A stretch of DNA of 64,000 nucleotides from Chloroflexota bacterium (GTDB taxonomy: Bacteria > Chloroflexota > Limnocylindria > Limnocylindrales > CSP1-4), in assembly GCA_947475545.1 (NCBI GenBank), contig CANJLL010000004.1:178788-242787 (forward strand), read 5' to 3'. Of the stretch, positions 50,589-58,965 are shown in pieces. Made by a program: the position numbers and the translations under genes. Below the pieces are notes generated by a model. The model had not been told where the DNA came from. It saw only the letters and a program-made list of their open reading frames with translations, and made no database searches. Position 1 is the stretch's first letter. Each line of letters opens with the position of its first letter.

Positions 50589-51510
50589 CGCCGGCTCCTG
50601 GCGTGGGCGCGGCCACGGTCGCCGTGGCGTCGCTGTACTCGGCCAGGAAGGTCTCTTCCAGGCTGGGTTCACGGCTCACGAAGTCCAGGAGCTCGTACTG
50701 GGCCGCCGCGCGGACCACCGGGGTGATGGGCCCGGACACGCGCATCCGCAGGACATGGTCCTCGCTGAGGATGTCGCTGACGCCGGCGATGGCCTCGAAG
50801 ACGGCCGTGGGGACGGGCCCGGCGAAGCGGAGCTCCACCTGGTGGTGGGCAAGGTCGCGCAGCGCCTCCACCCGGTCCACGCGCGTCAGGCGCCCATCGC
50901 GGATGATCGCCACGCGGTCACACGTCTTCTCCACCTCGGACAGGACGTGGCTGGACAGGAACGCCGTTCGCCCCTCCGCCACGGCCTCGCGGAGGGTGGC
51001 GAAGAACGTCTGCTGGACCAGCGGGTCCAGGCCCGACGTAGGTTCGTCGAGGACCAGCAGCTCCGGCCGGTGCTGGAGCGCGATGATCAGGCCCACCTTC
51101 TGCTTGTTGCCCTTGGAGTACTCCTTGAAGCGTCGGCTGGTGTCCAGGTCGAAGCGCTCCACCAGGCTGCGCTGGTAGGCCGGGTCCACGCCGCCCCGCA
51201 GGTTGGCGAAGTACTCCAGCGTCTGGCGACCGGTCAGGCGGTCATACAGGGTGAACTCGCCGGGCAGGTAGCCGATTCGCCGGTGGATCGCAACCGGGTC
51301 CTTCGTCGTCTCGATCCCGAACACGGTCGCCCGCCCGCTCGTCGGTCGGATGTGGTCGAGGAGGACCCGGATCGTGGTGGTCTTGCCCGCGCCGTTGGGG
51401 CCCAGGAAGCCGAAGACCTCGCCCTGCTGGATCTGCAGGTCCACGTCCACGATACCCCGGTGGGGCCCGTACGACTTGGTGAGCTTCTCCGTGTCGATGA
51501 TCGCGGGCAT
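50578..51510 (-). CDS. ABC transporter ATP-binding protein
   Basis: The 310-residue ATPase has Walker A FLGPNGAGKTTTIRVLLDHI, Walker B LLVLDEPTSGLDPLVQQTFF and the switch His in LSSHVLSE. Its signature loop reads YSKGNKQKVG instead of LSGGQ, a variant common in ABC-2 drug and antibiotic exporters (DrrA/CcmA-like). The C-terminal 90 residues follow the exporter pattern (SLEETFLAEYSD). It precedes the collapsed permease and the intact one, so it should energise the latter. Confidence 0.9.
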   Translation of the reverse strand: MPAIIDTEKLTKSYGPHRGIVDVDLQIQQGEVFGFLGPNGAGKTTTIRVLLDHIRPTSGRATVFGIETTKDPVAIHRRIGYLPGEFTLYDRLTGRQTLEYFANLRGGVDPAYQRSLVERFDLDTSRRFKEYSKGNKQKVGLIIALQHRPELLVLDEPTSGLDPLVQQTFFATLREAVAEGRTAFLSSHVLSEVEKTCDRVAIIRDGRLTRVDRVEALRDLAHHQVELRFAGPVPTAVFEAIAGVSDILSEDHVLRMRVSGPITPVVRAAAQYELLDFVSREPSLEETFLAEYSDATATVAAPTPGAGGGR

Positions 51511-51521
51511 GCGCTCTCCTC

Positions 51522-51671
51522 TCAGCCGAACCAGCGGTGCAGCGGGTCGGGGCTCATCAACCGTACCGCGCCGGTGGGAAGCCCGCGGACCAGATTGACC
51601 GTCTCATCATCGACGGCGATGGCCGCCGCCAGGTCCGAGCACTCGATGCGGCCCGCCAGGCGGTGAGTCAT
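51522..51671 (-). CDS. 49-residue hypothetical protein coupled to glpK
   Basis: The ATG at 51671 overlaps the glpK stop (ATGA), and the frame runs 49 codons: MTHRLAGRIECSDLAAAIAV, then VNLVRGLPTGAVRLMSPDPL. It has no membrane segment and one Cys. The overlap and orientation suggest translational coupling to glycerol kinase. No family recognised. It ends 11 bases before the ABC ATPase start, leaving no room for other genes. Confidence 0.45.
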   Translation of the reverse strand: MTHRLAGRIECSDLAAAIAVDDETVNLVRGLPTGAVRLMSPDPLHRWFG

Positions 51672-53170
51672 GGCTCCGCCCAGCTTCGCGAGCGGTCGAC
51701 GGCCCGCCGCCAGCCGGCCATCCGGGCGTCGCGCTCCGCCGGATCCATGCCCGGATCGAAGGCGCGGTCGACGGCCCACGCCCCGGTGATGTCGCCCGGG
51801 CCGGACCAGAAGCCGATGGCGAGACCCGCGAGGAAGGCGGCGCCGAGGGCGGTCGTCTCGGTGATCACGGGCCGTTCCACCCGAACGGCGAGCAAGTCCG
51901 CCTGGAACTGCAGGAGGTCGTCGTTGACGCTCGCGCCACCATCCACCCGCAGGCGGCCGATCGGTGCCCCGACGTCTGCCTCCATGGCTTGCAGGACGTC
52001 GGCGACCTGGTAGGCAATCGCGTCGACGGTCGCGCGGGCGACATCCTCCATGGTCGTCGCCCGGGTGATGCCGATGATCAGGCCCCGGGCGGCCGGATCC
52101 CAGTACGGCGCGCCGAGCCCCGTGAACGCCGGCACCACGTAGAGCCCGCGGTCGCCCCGGGCACCCGCGGCGAGCCGTTCGACGTCCGCCGAGCTGGAGA
52201 TGGCGCGCAGCCCGTCGCGCAGCCACTGGACGGCGGCGCCGGCCACGAAGATGGATCCCTCCAGCGCGTACTGGAGCGGGGCACCGCGACCCAGCTGCCA
52301 GAGGATCGTGGTCAGGAGCCCGTTGGCTGACGGGACGGGACGGTCGCCCGTGTTCAGGAGGACGAACGCACCCGTGCCATAGGTGTTCTTGGCCTGGCCC
52401 GGGGCGAGGCACGCCTGGCCGAAGGTCGCAGCCTGCTGGTCGCCGGCGACGCCCGTGATCGGGATGGCGCCCCCGAAGAGCGCCGCATCTGACTCCCCGA
52501 AGCTGCCCGACGATGGCCGCACCTCGGGCAGCATGCCCATGGGGACGCCGATCAGGGCGCACAGGTCCGGGTCCCACGCACCGGTCCGGATGTCGAGCAG
52601 CAGGGTTCGGCTGGCGTTGGAGACATCGGTCGCGTGCACCCGGCCGCCGGTGAGACGCCAGAGCAGGAACGTGTCGACGGTCCCGAACGCCAGCTCGCCG
52701 CGCTCGGCGCGGGCCCGCAGGCCCGGCGTCCGGTCCAGGATCTCGGCGATCTTGGGGCCGGAGAAGTAGGCATCAAGCGGCAGGCCGGTTCGCTCGCGGA
52801 CGAGGGCCTCGTGGCCGGCCGCCCGCAGGGTATCGCAGCGCGGCGCGGTGACGCGGCTCTGCCAGACGATCGCCCGCGCGACCGGCCTCCCGGTCGCCCG
52901 CTCCCAGACCACGGTGGTCTCGCGCTGGTTCGTGATCCCGATCGCGGCGACGTCGCCGGCGGCCGCGCCGGCGTTGGCGAGCGCCTGGCGTGCCGTCGCC
53001 AGCTGGCTGGACCAGATCTCCTCGGCATCATGCTCGACGTGGCCGGGGGCCGGGAAGTACTGGGGGAGCTCCTGCTGGGCGCTCGCGACCATCCGCCCGT
53101 CGTGGTCGAACAGGATCGCGCGTGACGACGATGTCCCCTGGTCCAGCGCGAGGACAAAGCGCGGGGTCAT
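51668..53170 (-). CDS. glpK: glycerol kinase
   Basis: GlpK phosphorylates glycerol with ATP to glycerol-3-phosphate. The 500-residue FGGY kinase has FVLALDQGTSSSRAILFDHD (phosphate-1 loop), GITNQRETTVVWERATGRPV, DAYFSGPKIAEIL, GVAGDQQAATFGQACLAPGQ, KNTYGTGAFVLLNTG, and the C-terminal LRVDGGASVNDDLLQFQADL and TETTALGAAFLAGLAIG. It has a strong AGGAGG site. Neither glpF nor glpD is adjacent. Confidence 0.95.
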   Translation of the reverse strand: MTPRFVLALDQGTSSSRAILFDHDGRMVASAQQELPQYFPAPGHVEHDAEEIWSSQLATARQALANAGAAAGDVAAIGITNQRETTVVWERATGRPVARAIVWQSRVTAPRCDTLRAAGHEALVRERTGLPLDAYFSGPKIAEILDRTPGLRARAERGELAFGTVDTFLLWRLTGGRVHATDVSNASRTLLLDIRTGAWDPDLCALIGVPMGMLPEVRPSSGSFGESDAALFGGAIPITGVAGDQQAATFGQACLAPGQAKNTYGTGAFVLLNTGDRPVPSANGLLTTILWQLGRGAPLQYALEGSIFVAGAAVQWLRDGLRAISSSADVERLAAGARGDRGLYVVPAFTGLGAPYWDPAARGLIIGITRATTMEDVARATVDAIAYQVADVLQAMEADVGAPIGRLRVDGGASVNDDLLQFQADLLAVRVERPVITETTALGAAFLAGLAIGFWSGPGDITGAWAVDRAFDPGMDPAERDARMAGWRRAVDRSRSWAEP

Positions 53171-53231
53171 CGTGATTGCCTCCTAGCTCCCCGGGCCCGG
53201 ACTCTCGCCCCGACCGCCCCTGCCGCCGCCG

Positions 53232-54137
53232 TCAGACCCCGATGGGGTGCCAGACCGTCTTCATCTCCAGGAACGCGGCGATCCACTCCGGCCGCTCAGC
53301 CGCCCGGTCATCCAGCCAGTCGAACCGCGCGTCCGCCACGCCCTTTGGCCGACGGGCCACCCGCTTGACGTTCTCGGCCGCGGCCAACTCCACCTCGCGG
53401 CGCAGCGCCTCGGGGACGCCCCAGGCGTCGATGGCGTCGATGTCGTCGTGGGCCGCCATGGCCGGCGCCAATTCCGCCTTGAGGCCGGTCAGGATGTTCA
53501 CGACCCCGCCGGGGACGTCGGACGTGGCGAGGACCTCGGCCAGGGTGATGGCGGGGAGCGGCCGAGCCTCGGAGGTTGCCACCACCGCCACACTGCCGCC
53601 GACCAGGGCCGGCGCCAGGCGACTGACCAGCCCCAGCAACGACGAGGTCTCGGGCGCCACGATCCCCACGACGCCCGTGGGCTCGGGGATGGTGAAGTTG
53701 AAGTACGGGCCGGCCACCGGGTTGCTGGAGCCCAGCACCTGGGCGATCTTGTCCGCCCAGCCGGCGTACCAGACCCAGCGGTCGATGGCGCGGTCCACCG
53801 CGGCGCCCGCTTTCCCGGCGCTCAGCCCCTCCGCCTGCGCCACGTCCTCGACGAACTGGGCCCGCCGGCCCTCCATCAGCTCGGCCACGCGGTAGAGGAT
53901 CTGGCCGCGGTTCATCGCCGTCCGGCCGGCCCAGCCGCCGGACGCGCTGCGCGCGGCCCGGACCGCATCGCGGACGTCCTTGCGCGACGCCCGGCAGGCG
54001 TTGGCCAGCGGCGTTCCGTCGGCGGCGGACACCACGTACGTGCGGCCGGACTCGGTCCGCGGAAACGCCCCGCCGATGTACAGCTTGTACGTCTTCCAGA
54101 CTTCGATCCGGCCTTCGGCCGGATCACGGTCGGCCAT
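53232..54137 (-). CDS. short aldehyde-dehydrogenase-like protein lacking the catalytic half
   Basis: The 301-residue protein aligns by pattern with the N-terminal and NAD-binding part of aldehyde dehydrogenases (LYIGGAFPRTESGRTYVVSA, RGQILYRVAELMEGR, GYAGWADKI-like WYAGWADKIAQVLGSSNPVA, GVVGIVAPETSSLLGLVSRL, PGGVVNILTG). It stops before the region with the active-site Glu and Cys. It resembles the intact ALDH encoded just upstream (see WYYAGWADKLEYA there), so it is a truncated paralogue, possibly a non-catalytic partner. Its ATG overlaps the stop of that gene (TGATG), so they are made together. The full-length pattern is conserved enough that I do not call it a pseudogene. Confidence 0.8.
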   Translation of the reverse strand: MADRDPAEGRIEVWKTYKLYIGGAFPRTESGRTYVVSAADGTPLANACRASRKDVRDAVRAARSASGGWAGRTAMNRGQILYRVAELMEGRRAQFVEDVAQAEGLSAGKAGAAVDRAIDRWVWYAGWADKIAQVLGSSNPVAGPYFNFTIPEPTGVVGIVAPETSSLLGLVSRLAPALVGGSVAVVATSEARPLPAITLAEVLATSDVPGGVVNILTGLKAELAPAMAAHDDIDAIDAWGVPEALRREVELAAAENVKRVARRPKGVADARFDWLDDRAAERPEWIAAFLEMKTVWHPIGV

Positions 54138-55660
54138 CAGCGGTCCTCCAGGCTGACGTAGGCGTGCAGCCCGTGCATGCCGCCCTCTCGGCCGAAGCCG
54201 GACTCCTTGTAGCCGCCGAACGGCGAGGTGGGATCGAACTTGTTGAAGGTGTTGGCCCAGACCACGCCGGCCTTGAGGCGCGAGACCATCGCCAGGATGC
54301 GGCTTCCCTTCTCGGTCCAGACACCGGCGGAGAGCCCGTACTCGGTGTTGTTGGCCTTCTCGATCGCCTCGTCGGGCGTTCGGAACGTGAGCACCGCCAG
54401 CACCGGGCCAAAGATCTCCTCGCGCGCGATCCGGTGGCTCAGCGCCACGTTGGTGAAGAGCGTGGGGCGGAAGAAGAAGCCGCGGTCCGGCAGGTCGCAC
54501 GGCGGCTGGTAGATCTCCGCGCCCTCGGCCGTGCCGGCCGCCACCAGCTCCGTGATCTTCTCAAGCTGGGCGCGGCTGTTGATGGCGCCAACGTCGGTGT
54601 TCTTGTCGAGCGGATCGCCCACCCGGATGGTCAAGAGGCGCGCCTTCAGCTTGTCGATGAACGGCCCGGCGATGGACTCCTGGACTAGGAGGCGGGACCC
54701 CGCGCAGCACACCTCGCCCTGGTTGAAGTAAATGCCGTTGATGACGCCCTCCACCGCCTGGTCCAGCGCCGCGTCCTCGAAGACGATGTTGGCGGCCTTG
54801 CCGCCCAGCTCCAGGGTCAGCGCCTTGTCGGTGCCGGCGATCCCCTTCTGGATCAGCTTGCCCACGGAGGTGGACCCGGTGAACGCCACCTTGTCCACGT
54901 CGGGGTGGGTGACCAGGTGCATCCCGATCTCGCCCGGGCCGGTGACGATGTTGACGACGCCGCCGGGCAGCCGGGCCTGGCGGCACACCTCGGCGAAGAG
55001 CAGCGCGGTGAGCGGCGTGGTGGACGCGGGCTTGAGGACCACCGTGTTGCCGGCGGCCAGGGCCGGGGCGATCTTCCACGCCAGCATGAGCAGCGGGAAG
55101 TTCCACGGGATGATCTGGGCCACCACACCCAGCGGCCGCGCGTTCCGGCCGGGGAACGCGTACTCCAACTTGTCCGCCCAGCCGGCGTAGTACCAGAAGT
55201 GGGCGGCCGCGAGCGGCACGTCCACGTCGCGGCTCTCCTTGATGGGCTTGCCCGAGTCGATGCTCTCCAGCACGGCGAACTCGCGGCTGCGCTCCTGCAG
55301 GATTCGCGCGATCCGGAAGAGGTACTTGGCGCGCTCGCGCGGGTGGAGGCGGCCCCACGTGCGCGACTGGGCGCGGCGCGCGGCGCGGACCGCCCGGTCG
55401 GCATCAGCCGTGGTCGCGCGCGCCAGCTGGGCCAGGGGCTGCTCGGTGGACGGGTCCACGGAGGTGAACGTGGCGCCGTCCGATGACGGGACCTCGCGCC
55501 CACCGATGAACAGGCCGTACTGCGGGCGAATCTTCGCGATGTCGCGCGACTCGGGCGCCGGGGCGTATTCCCACGGGATCGCCTGACCGTCACCCAGCCC
55601 CCAGCCGGCCGGGCCCTTGGGTCCGCTCCAGGGACGGATCGCCTTGCCGTCGGATGTCAC
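54137..55660 (-). CDS. aldehyde dehydrogenase
   Basis: The 507-residue NAD(P)-dependent enzyme oxidises an aldehyde to its acid. Catalytic Glu284 is in LTLELGGKAANIVF and Cys318 in FNQGEVCCAGSR. Other blocks are VAQIIPWNFPLLMLAWKIAP, KVAFTGSTSVGKLI, EEIFGPVLAVLTF and SPFGGYKESGFGREGG. The first 45 residues are a family-specific extension. A TATGAT box ends 6 bases before the GTG, giving a leaderless start. Together with the short ALDH and deoC it resembles the actinobacterial deoC-ALDH-ALDH arrangement, so acetaldehyde from deoxyribose breakdown is a plausible substrate. Confidence 0.92.
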   Translation of the reverse strand: MTSDGKAIRPWSGPKGPAGWGLGDGQAIPWEYAPAPESRDIAKIRPQYGLFIGGREVPSSDGATFTSVDPSTEQPLAQLARATTADADRAVRAARRAQSRTWGRLHPRERAKYLFRIARILQERSREFAVLESIDSGKPIKESRDVDVPLAAAHFWYYAGWADKLEYAFPGRNARPLGVVAQIIPWNFPLLMLAWKIAPALAAGNTVVLKPASTTPLTALLFAEVCRQARLPGGVVNIVTGPGEIGMHLVTHPDVDKVAFTGSTSVGKLIQKGIAGTDKALTLELGGKAANIVFEDAALDQAVEGVINGIYFNQGEVCCAGSRLLVQESIAGPFIDKLKARLLTIRVGDPLDKNTDVGAINSRAQLEKITELVAAGTAEGAEIYQPPCDLPDRGFFFRPTLFTNVALSHRIAREEIFGPVLAVLTFRTPDEAIEKANNTEYGLSAGVWTEKGSRILAMVSRLKAGVVWANTFNKFDPTSPFGGYKESGFGREGGMHGLHAYVSLEDR

Positions 55661-55666
55661 CCGTGG

Positions 55667-55672
55667 ATCATA
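55667..55672 (-). promoter_or_regulatory. -10 box (TATGAT) for leaderless ALDH operon
   Basis: On the minus strand TATGAT ends 6 bases before the GTG at 55660, the same word and spacing as before the MFS (10638) and marR-type (11928) genes. No clear -35 element is seen. Confidence 0.65.
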
Positions 55673-55749
55673 CCGCCGGGCGATCGGGCTGCTCCCCCGC
55701 GTTCAGAGCCCGGTCCGGACATCCAGCCCACCCGACATCCCGCCGGCGC

Positions 55750-56718
55750 CTACGGCCGGAGCGTGCTCCCCAGCCAGATGCCGTCGATCGCGTACCGCCC
55801 GGTGGGGCCGGACGGAAGGAGGTCGAAGGTCTCGCCGCCCAGGTACGGGACGAGCTCGGCGGCGATCACCACCGCGCCCTGGACCGTGTCCCCCACGCGC
55901 ACCTCGCCCAGGCGCCGCCCGTCGAGCAGCGGATGGCCGGGCGACGCGACGACGGTGCGCCCGTCGGCGAGTCGGAGGCGCACCACCTGGTGGCCGGCGG
56001 GCGCGACCACGGAACCCAGGGCGATGACCCTGGCCGCGATGCGATTGCCCGCCGCGTCCTGGCTCCAGACCGGGCCACCCAGGCGGAGCGTGTCCACGGC
56101 CACGGCGCCCAGCGGCGTGTCCACCAGGGAACCGCGGGCCAGGCAGATGGGACAGATTGGGTGCAGGCCGGGCTCGCTCTTCGCGACCGTGATGATCCCA
56201 CGGGCGTCGATGGTCCCGGAGGTCCGCGTCCCGTTGCCGCTCGACGACGGAGGCGGGGCCGCCAGGTAGTCGAACCGCCAGGTGTCCGTGCCGGCCGGAT
56301 CCAGGGCGATGGCCGGGAGCATCTTCCACTCGCGGTAGATCGCCAGCTTCTGGGCGTCGCTCGGCGCGGCCGAGGTGGCGATTCCCAGGTGTGCGGACAC
56401 CGCGTCGAGCCCCTCGGCGTCGGCCGTGACCTGGACCCAGTTGCGGATCGCGAGCACGCCTTCGTCGTCGCGCGCCACCGGGTAGAAGTCCGGGTCACAG
56501 AACCAGAGGCCCCCGAACCGGTCGATCAGGCGGACCTTGAGTTGGGCCTGCGTGAACGGGCCGCCCGCGGCCGACGGCGCCGGGGACGCCGGCTTGGATG
56601 CCACCGGCGAGGCGCCCGGGCCCGACGGTGACGGCGTCGAACCGGCGGCGCACGCGGCCAGGATCAGAGCCACCGCGCCCAGGGCCAGGCTGCGGGGAAG
56701 GGCACGCAGGGCAGTCAT
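55750..56718 (-). CDS. lipoprotein with C-terminal Hint (intein/hedgehog-type) domain
   Basis: The 322-residue protein has a lipoprotein signal (LILAACAAGS, lipid Cys23), a Ser/Pro linker to about residue 52, an unfamiliar domain to about 185, and a Hint domain from Cys192 (CLARGSLVDTPLGAVAVDTL). The Hint hallmarks include the TVVASPGHPLLDGR block (His262) and an end reading TGRYAIDGIWLGSTL. The C-terminal His-Asn required for protein splicing is absent, so at most N-terminal cleavage, or no reaction, is expected. The role is unknown; it should be exposed outside the membrane. The N-terminal domain is found with no partner genes that explain it. Confidence 0.8.
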   Translation of the reverse strand: MTALRALPRSLALGAVALILAACAAGSTPSPSGPGASPVASKPASPAPSAAGGPFTQAQLKVRLIDRFGGLWFCDPDFYPVARDDEGVLAIRNWVQVTADAEGLDAVSAHLGIATSAAPSDAQKLAIYREWKMLPAIALDPAGTDTWRFDYLAAPPPSSSGNGTRTSGTIDARGIITVAKSEPGLHPICPICLARGSLVDTPLGAVAVDTLRLGGPVWSQDAAGNRIAARVIALGSVVAPAGHQVVRLRLADGRTVVASPGHPLLDGRRLGEVRVGDTVQGAVVIAAELVPYLGGETFDLLPSGPTGRYAIDGIWLGSTLRP

Positions 56719-56761
56719 GCCGCGTTGACGGCCGAGGTCGCGGTTCGGTTCCTCATGCGCG

Positions 56762-56767
56762 TATCCT
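56762..56767 (+). promoter_or_regulatory. -10 box (TATCCT) for leaderless hydrolase gene
   Basis: TATCCT ends 7 bases before the ATG at 56775. It sits between the divergent Hint lipoprotein gene and the hydrolase. Confidence 0.55.
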
Positions 56768-56774
56768 CCCGCGA

Positions 56775-57350
56775 ATGGCCGACATCGTCCTCTTCCACCA
56801 CGCGCAGGGTCTCACGCCCGGCGTCCAGGCCTTCGCCGACCGGATCCGCCGGCACGGCCACCTGGTCATCGTGCCCGACTTCTACGAGGGCCGGACCTTC
56901 GCCTCAATCGAGGAGGGGGTGGCCCACGCGGAGTCGATCGGCTTCGGCCGCGTGATCGATCGCGCCATCGCCATGGTGCAGCCGCTGCCGTCGCCGGTGG
57001 TGGTGGCGGGCTTCTCACTGGGGTCGCTCCCGGCACAGCAGCTGGCGCAGACCAACCGCGGCGTCATTGCCGCCATCCTCTACCACGGCGGCGTTCCGGC
57101 GGAGACGTTCGACGCGCCGTGGCCGGCCGGGGTGGCACTCCAGGTCCACGTCGTCGACGACGACGCCTGGAACGACATGGACGAGGTGGAGACGCTGATC
57201 GCCCAGTCGGGCGGCCAGCTGCTGGTCTACCCCGGAACCGGCCACCTGGTCGCGGACAGCAGCCACCCCGACTACGACCCGGAGATCGCGGAGGAGATGC
57301 TCCTCCAGACGCTCAGCTTCCTGGAGGCCGTGGAGCAACTCCAGCGCTAA
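56775..57350 (+). CDS. dienelactone hydrolase family protein
   Basis: This 191-residue alpha/beta hydrolase has the nucleophile elbow VVAGFSLGSLPAQQLA (Ser, where classic dienelactone hydrolases have Cys), the acid region LQVHVVDDDAWNDMDEVE and the C-terminal His in YPGTGHLVADSSHPDYDPE. The opening ADIVLFHHAQGLTPGVQAFA matches the small bacterial DLH-like subgroup. Natural substrate unknown. The ATG at 56775 has a leaderless-type box. It lies between two divergent or unrelated genes, so it is probably monocistronic. Confidence 0.87.
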   Translation: MADIVLFHHAQGLTPGVQAFADRIRRHGHLVIVPDFYEGRTFASIEEGVAHAESIGFGRVIDRAIAMVQPLPSPVVVAGFSLGSLPAQQLAQTNRGVIAAILYHGGVPAETFDAPWPAGVALQVHVVDDDAWNDMDEVETLIAQSGGQLLVYPGTGHLVADSSHPDYDPEIAEEMLLQTLSFLEAVEQLQR

Positions 57351-57400
57351 GGCGGCGCGACGAGGGCGGCATGGCACTTCCCATCCGCGGCGGCGCGAAC

Positions 57401-57406
57401 GATACT
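57401..57406 (+). promoter_or_regulatory. -10 box (GATACT) for leaderless membrane protein gene
   Basis: GATACT ends 7 bases before the ATG at 57414, in the 63-base gap after the hydrolase gene. Confidence 0.45.
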
Positions 57407-57413
57407 GGGCGAC

Positions 57414-57833
57414 ATGGACAGGCTGGCTCGCCTCCTGATCGCCCTCGCCCTCGGGATGGCCGCCTCCGAGATGACGCGCCTGCTGGATATCCCCGGCAAC
57501 GGCTCGTGGATCGCCGCAACGTGGATCCTGGGAGCGGTCGCCGCGATCGCGGTGCCGTCCGTAGCCTCGTTCGGCGCGGCTGTTCTCGGGATGGTCTTCC
57601 TGACGATCAGCAACGTCGTGACTGGCTCCCAGTACGCAGGCCTGGCCTGGCTGGTGGTCACCATGGATGCGGCCGTGTTCGGTCACGGGTTCCTCGTCGG
57701 GGCGACCGGCCGGCGAGCCTGGCGCCTGCGGACCATCCGGGACGGGCGGGTCCTGGTGGGCGTCGCGATCGCGGTTGCCCTGGTCGCGCTGTTCGTCCAG
57801 GTCGTGCTCGACCTGGACCGGAACCCGGCGTAG
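57414..57833 (+). CDS. hypothetical four-span membrane protein
   Basis: The 139-residue protein has four hydrophobic segments (about residues 4-18, 32-50, 53-70 and 78-95, with a last one about 110-130: VLVGVAIAVALVALFVQVVL). A short basic loop RRAWRLRTIRDGR lies before the last segment. No family recognised and no catalytic motif is visible. It probably sits in the cytoplasmic membrane. It ends 45 bases from the convergent deoC gene. Confidence 0.65.
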   Translation: MDRLARLLIALALGMAASEMTRLLDIPGNGSWIAATWILGAVAAIAVPSVASFGAAVLGMVFLTISNVVTGSQYAGLAWLVVTMDAAVFGHGFLVGATGRRAWRLRTIRDGRVLVGVAIAVALVALFVQVVLDLDRNPA

Positions 57834-57878
57834 CCCGGCCAGCTCCGGCACCTCACCGCGGGCACGGCCCGGCCGAGG

Positions 57879-58862
57879 TCAGTCCAGGCTGAAGCGATCC
57901 GGGTCCTGGTAGCGGCCCGTGCGCTCCTTCTGGAGCTGCATGAGGACGTCGTTGAGCAGGCCCGAGGCGCCAAACCGGAACCAGTCCGGCGTCATCCAGC
58001 GCGGCCCCAGCGTCTCGTACAGGACCACCAGCCAGGCGATCGCGTCCTTCGACGTTCGGATCCCACCCGCCGGCTTCATGCCCACCTGGCGGCCTGTCGC
58101 CGCCTCGAAGTCCCGGATCGCCTCCAGCATCACCAGCGTCACGGGGAGCGTGGCGGCCGGGACCACCTTGCCGGTGGACGTCTTGATGAAGTCCGCGCCC
58201 GCCGTCATGGCGAGGATGGAGGCGCGCCGGACGTTGTCGTACGTCTCCAGCTCGCCGGTCTCCAGGATCACCTTGAGGTGCGCGGCCCCGGCCGCCTCCT
58301 TGACCTGGACGATCTCCTCGAAGACCGTCCGGTAGTCACCCGACAGGAACGCGCCACGGTCGATCACCATGTCGACCTCGTCCGCGCCCGCGTCGACAGC
58401 GGCCCGGACCTCGGCCAGCTTGATCTCCCGGAAGGTCTGGCCCGACGGGAAGCCGGTGGCCACGCTGGCCACCTTCACGCCCGAGCCGGCGAGCGCGTCC
58501 TTCGCGTCGGCGATCATGGCCGGGTAGACGCAGATCGCCGCGACGTGCGGGATGGTGGGATCGCCGGGCACGGGACGCATCCCCTTCTGACAGAGGGCGC
58601 GAACCTTCCCCGGGGTGTCCTTTCCCTCGAGCGTGGTCAGATCCATCATCCGGATCGCCAGGTCCAGGGCCCACACCTTGGACTGCTTCTTGATGGACCG
58701 CCGCCGGAGCGAATCCACGCGCTCGTCCACGCCCACCTGGTCGACGGCGGTGACGCGGCCCAGCAGCCCGCCGATGGCCCCGGAACGCCCGTCGGCCCAG
58801 GCGTCGGCGAGGGCGCGGGCCTGATCGTGGGAGAACGTGTCGGGGCGGCGCGCGGCGGTCAT
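57879..58862 (-). CDS. deoC: deoxyribose-phosphate aldolase
   Basis: DeoC splits deoxyribose-5-phosphate into acetaldehyde and glyceraldehyde-3-phosphate. The 327-residue protein has the Schiff-base Lys in GADFIKTSTGK, the proton-relay Lys in VGMKPAGGIRT, DEVDMVIDRGAFLSGD, and VCVYP-like AAICVYPAMI. It is longer than the 220-260 residues of many DeoCs because of an N-terminal helical extension (about 60 residues), a form common in actinobacteria. The start is the ATG at 58862. A TATTCT box lies 9 bases upstream. The ALDH pair on the same strand may remove the acetaldehyde. Confidence 0.93.
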   Translation of the reverse strand: MTAARRPDTFSHDQARALADAWADGRSGAIGGLLGRVTAVDQVGVDERVDSLRRRSIKKQSKVWALDLAIRMMDLTTLEGKDTPGKVRALCQKGMRPVPGDPTIPHVAAICVYPAMIADAKDALAGSGVKVASVATGFPSGQTFREIKLAEVRAAVDAGADEVDMVIDRGAFLSGDYRTVFEEIVQVKEAAGAAHLKVILETGELETYDNVRRASILAMTAGADFIKTSTGKVVPAATLPVTLVMLEAIRDFEAATGRQVGMKPAGGIRTSKDAIAWLVVLYETLGPRWMTPDWFRFGASGLLNDVLMQLQKERTGRYQDPDRFSLD

Positions 58863-58965
58863 CGGAGCCCGAGAATACACCCGACCCGCATTCGGCCGAA
58901 CGCGGCGATCGGCCCCGGCTCGGTGGCCGGCCCGGCTCGGTCGGCGGCCCGGCTCGGTGGGCGAC

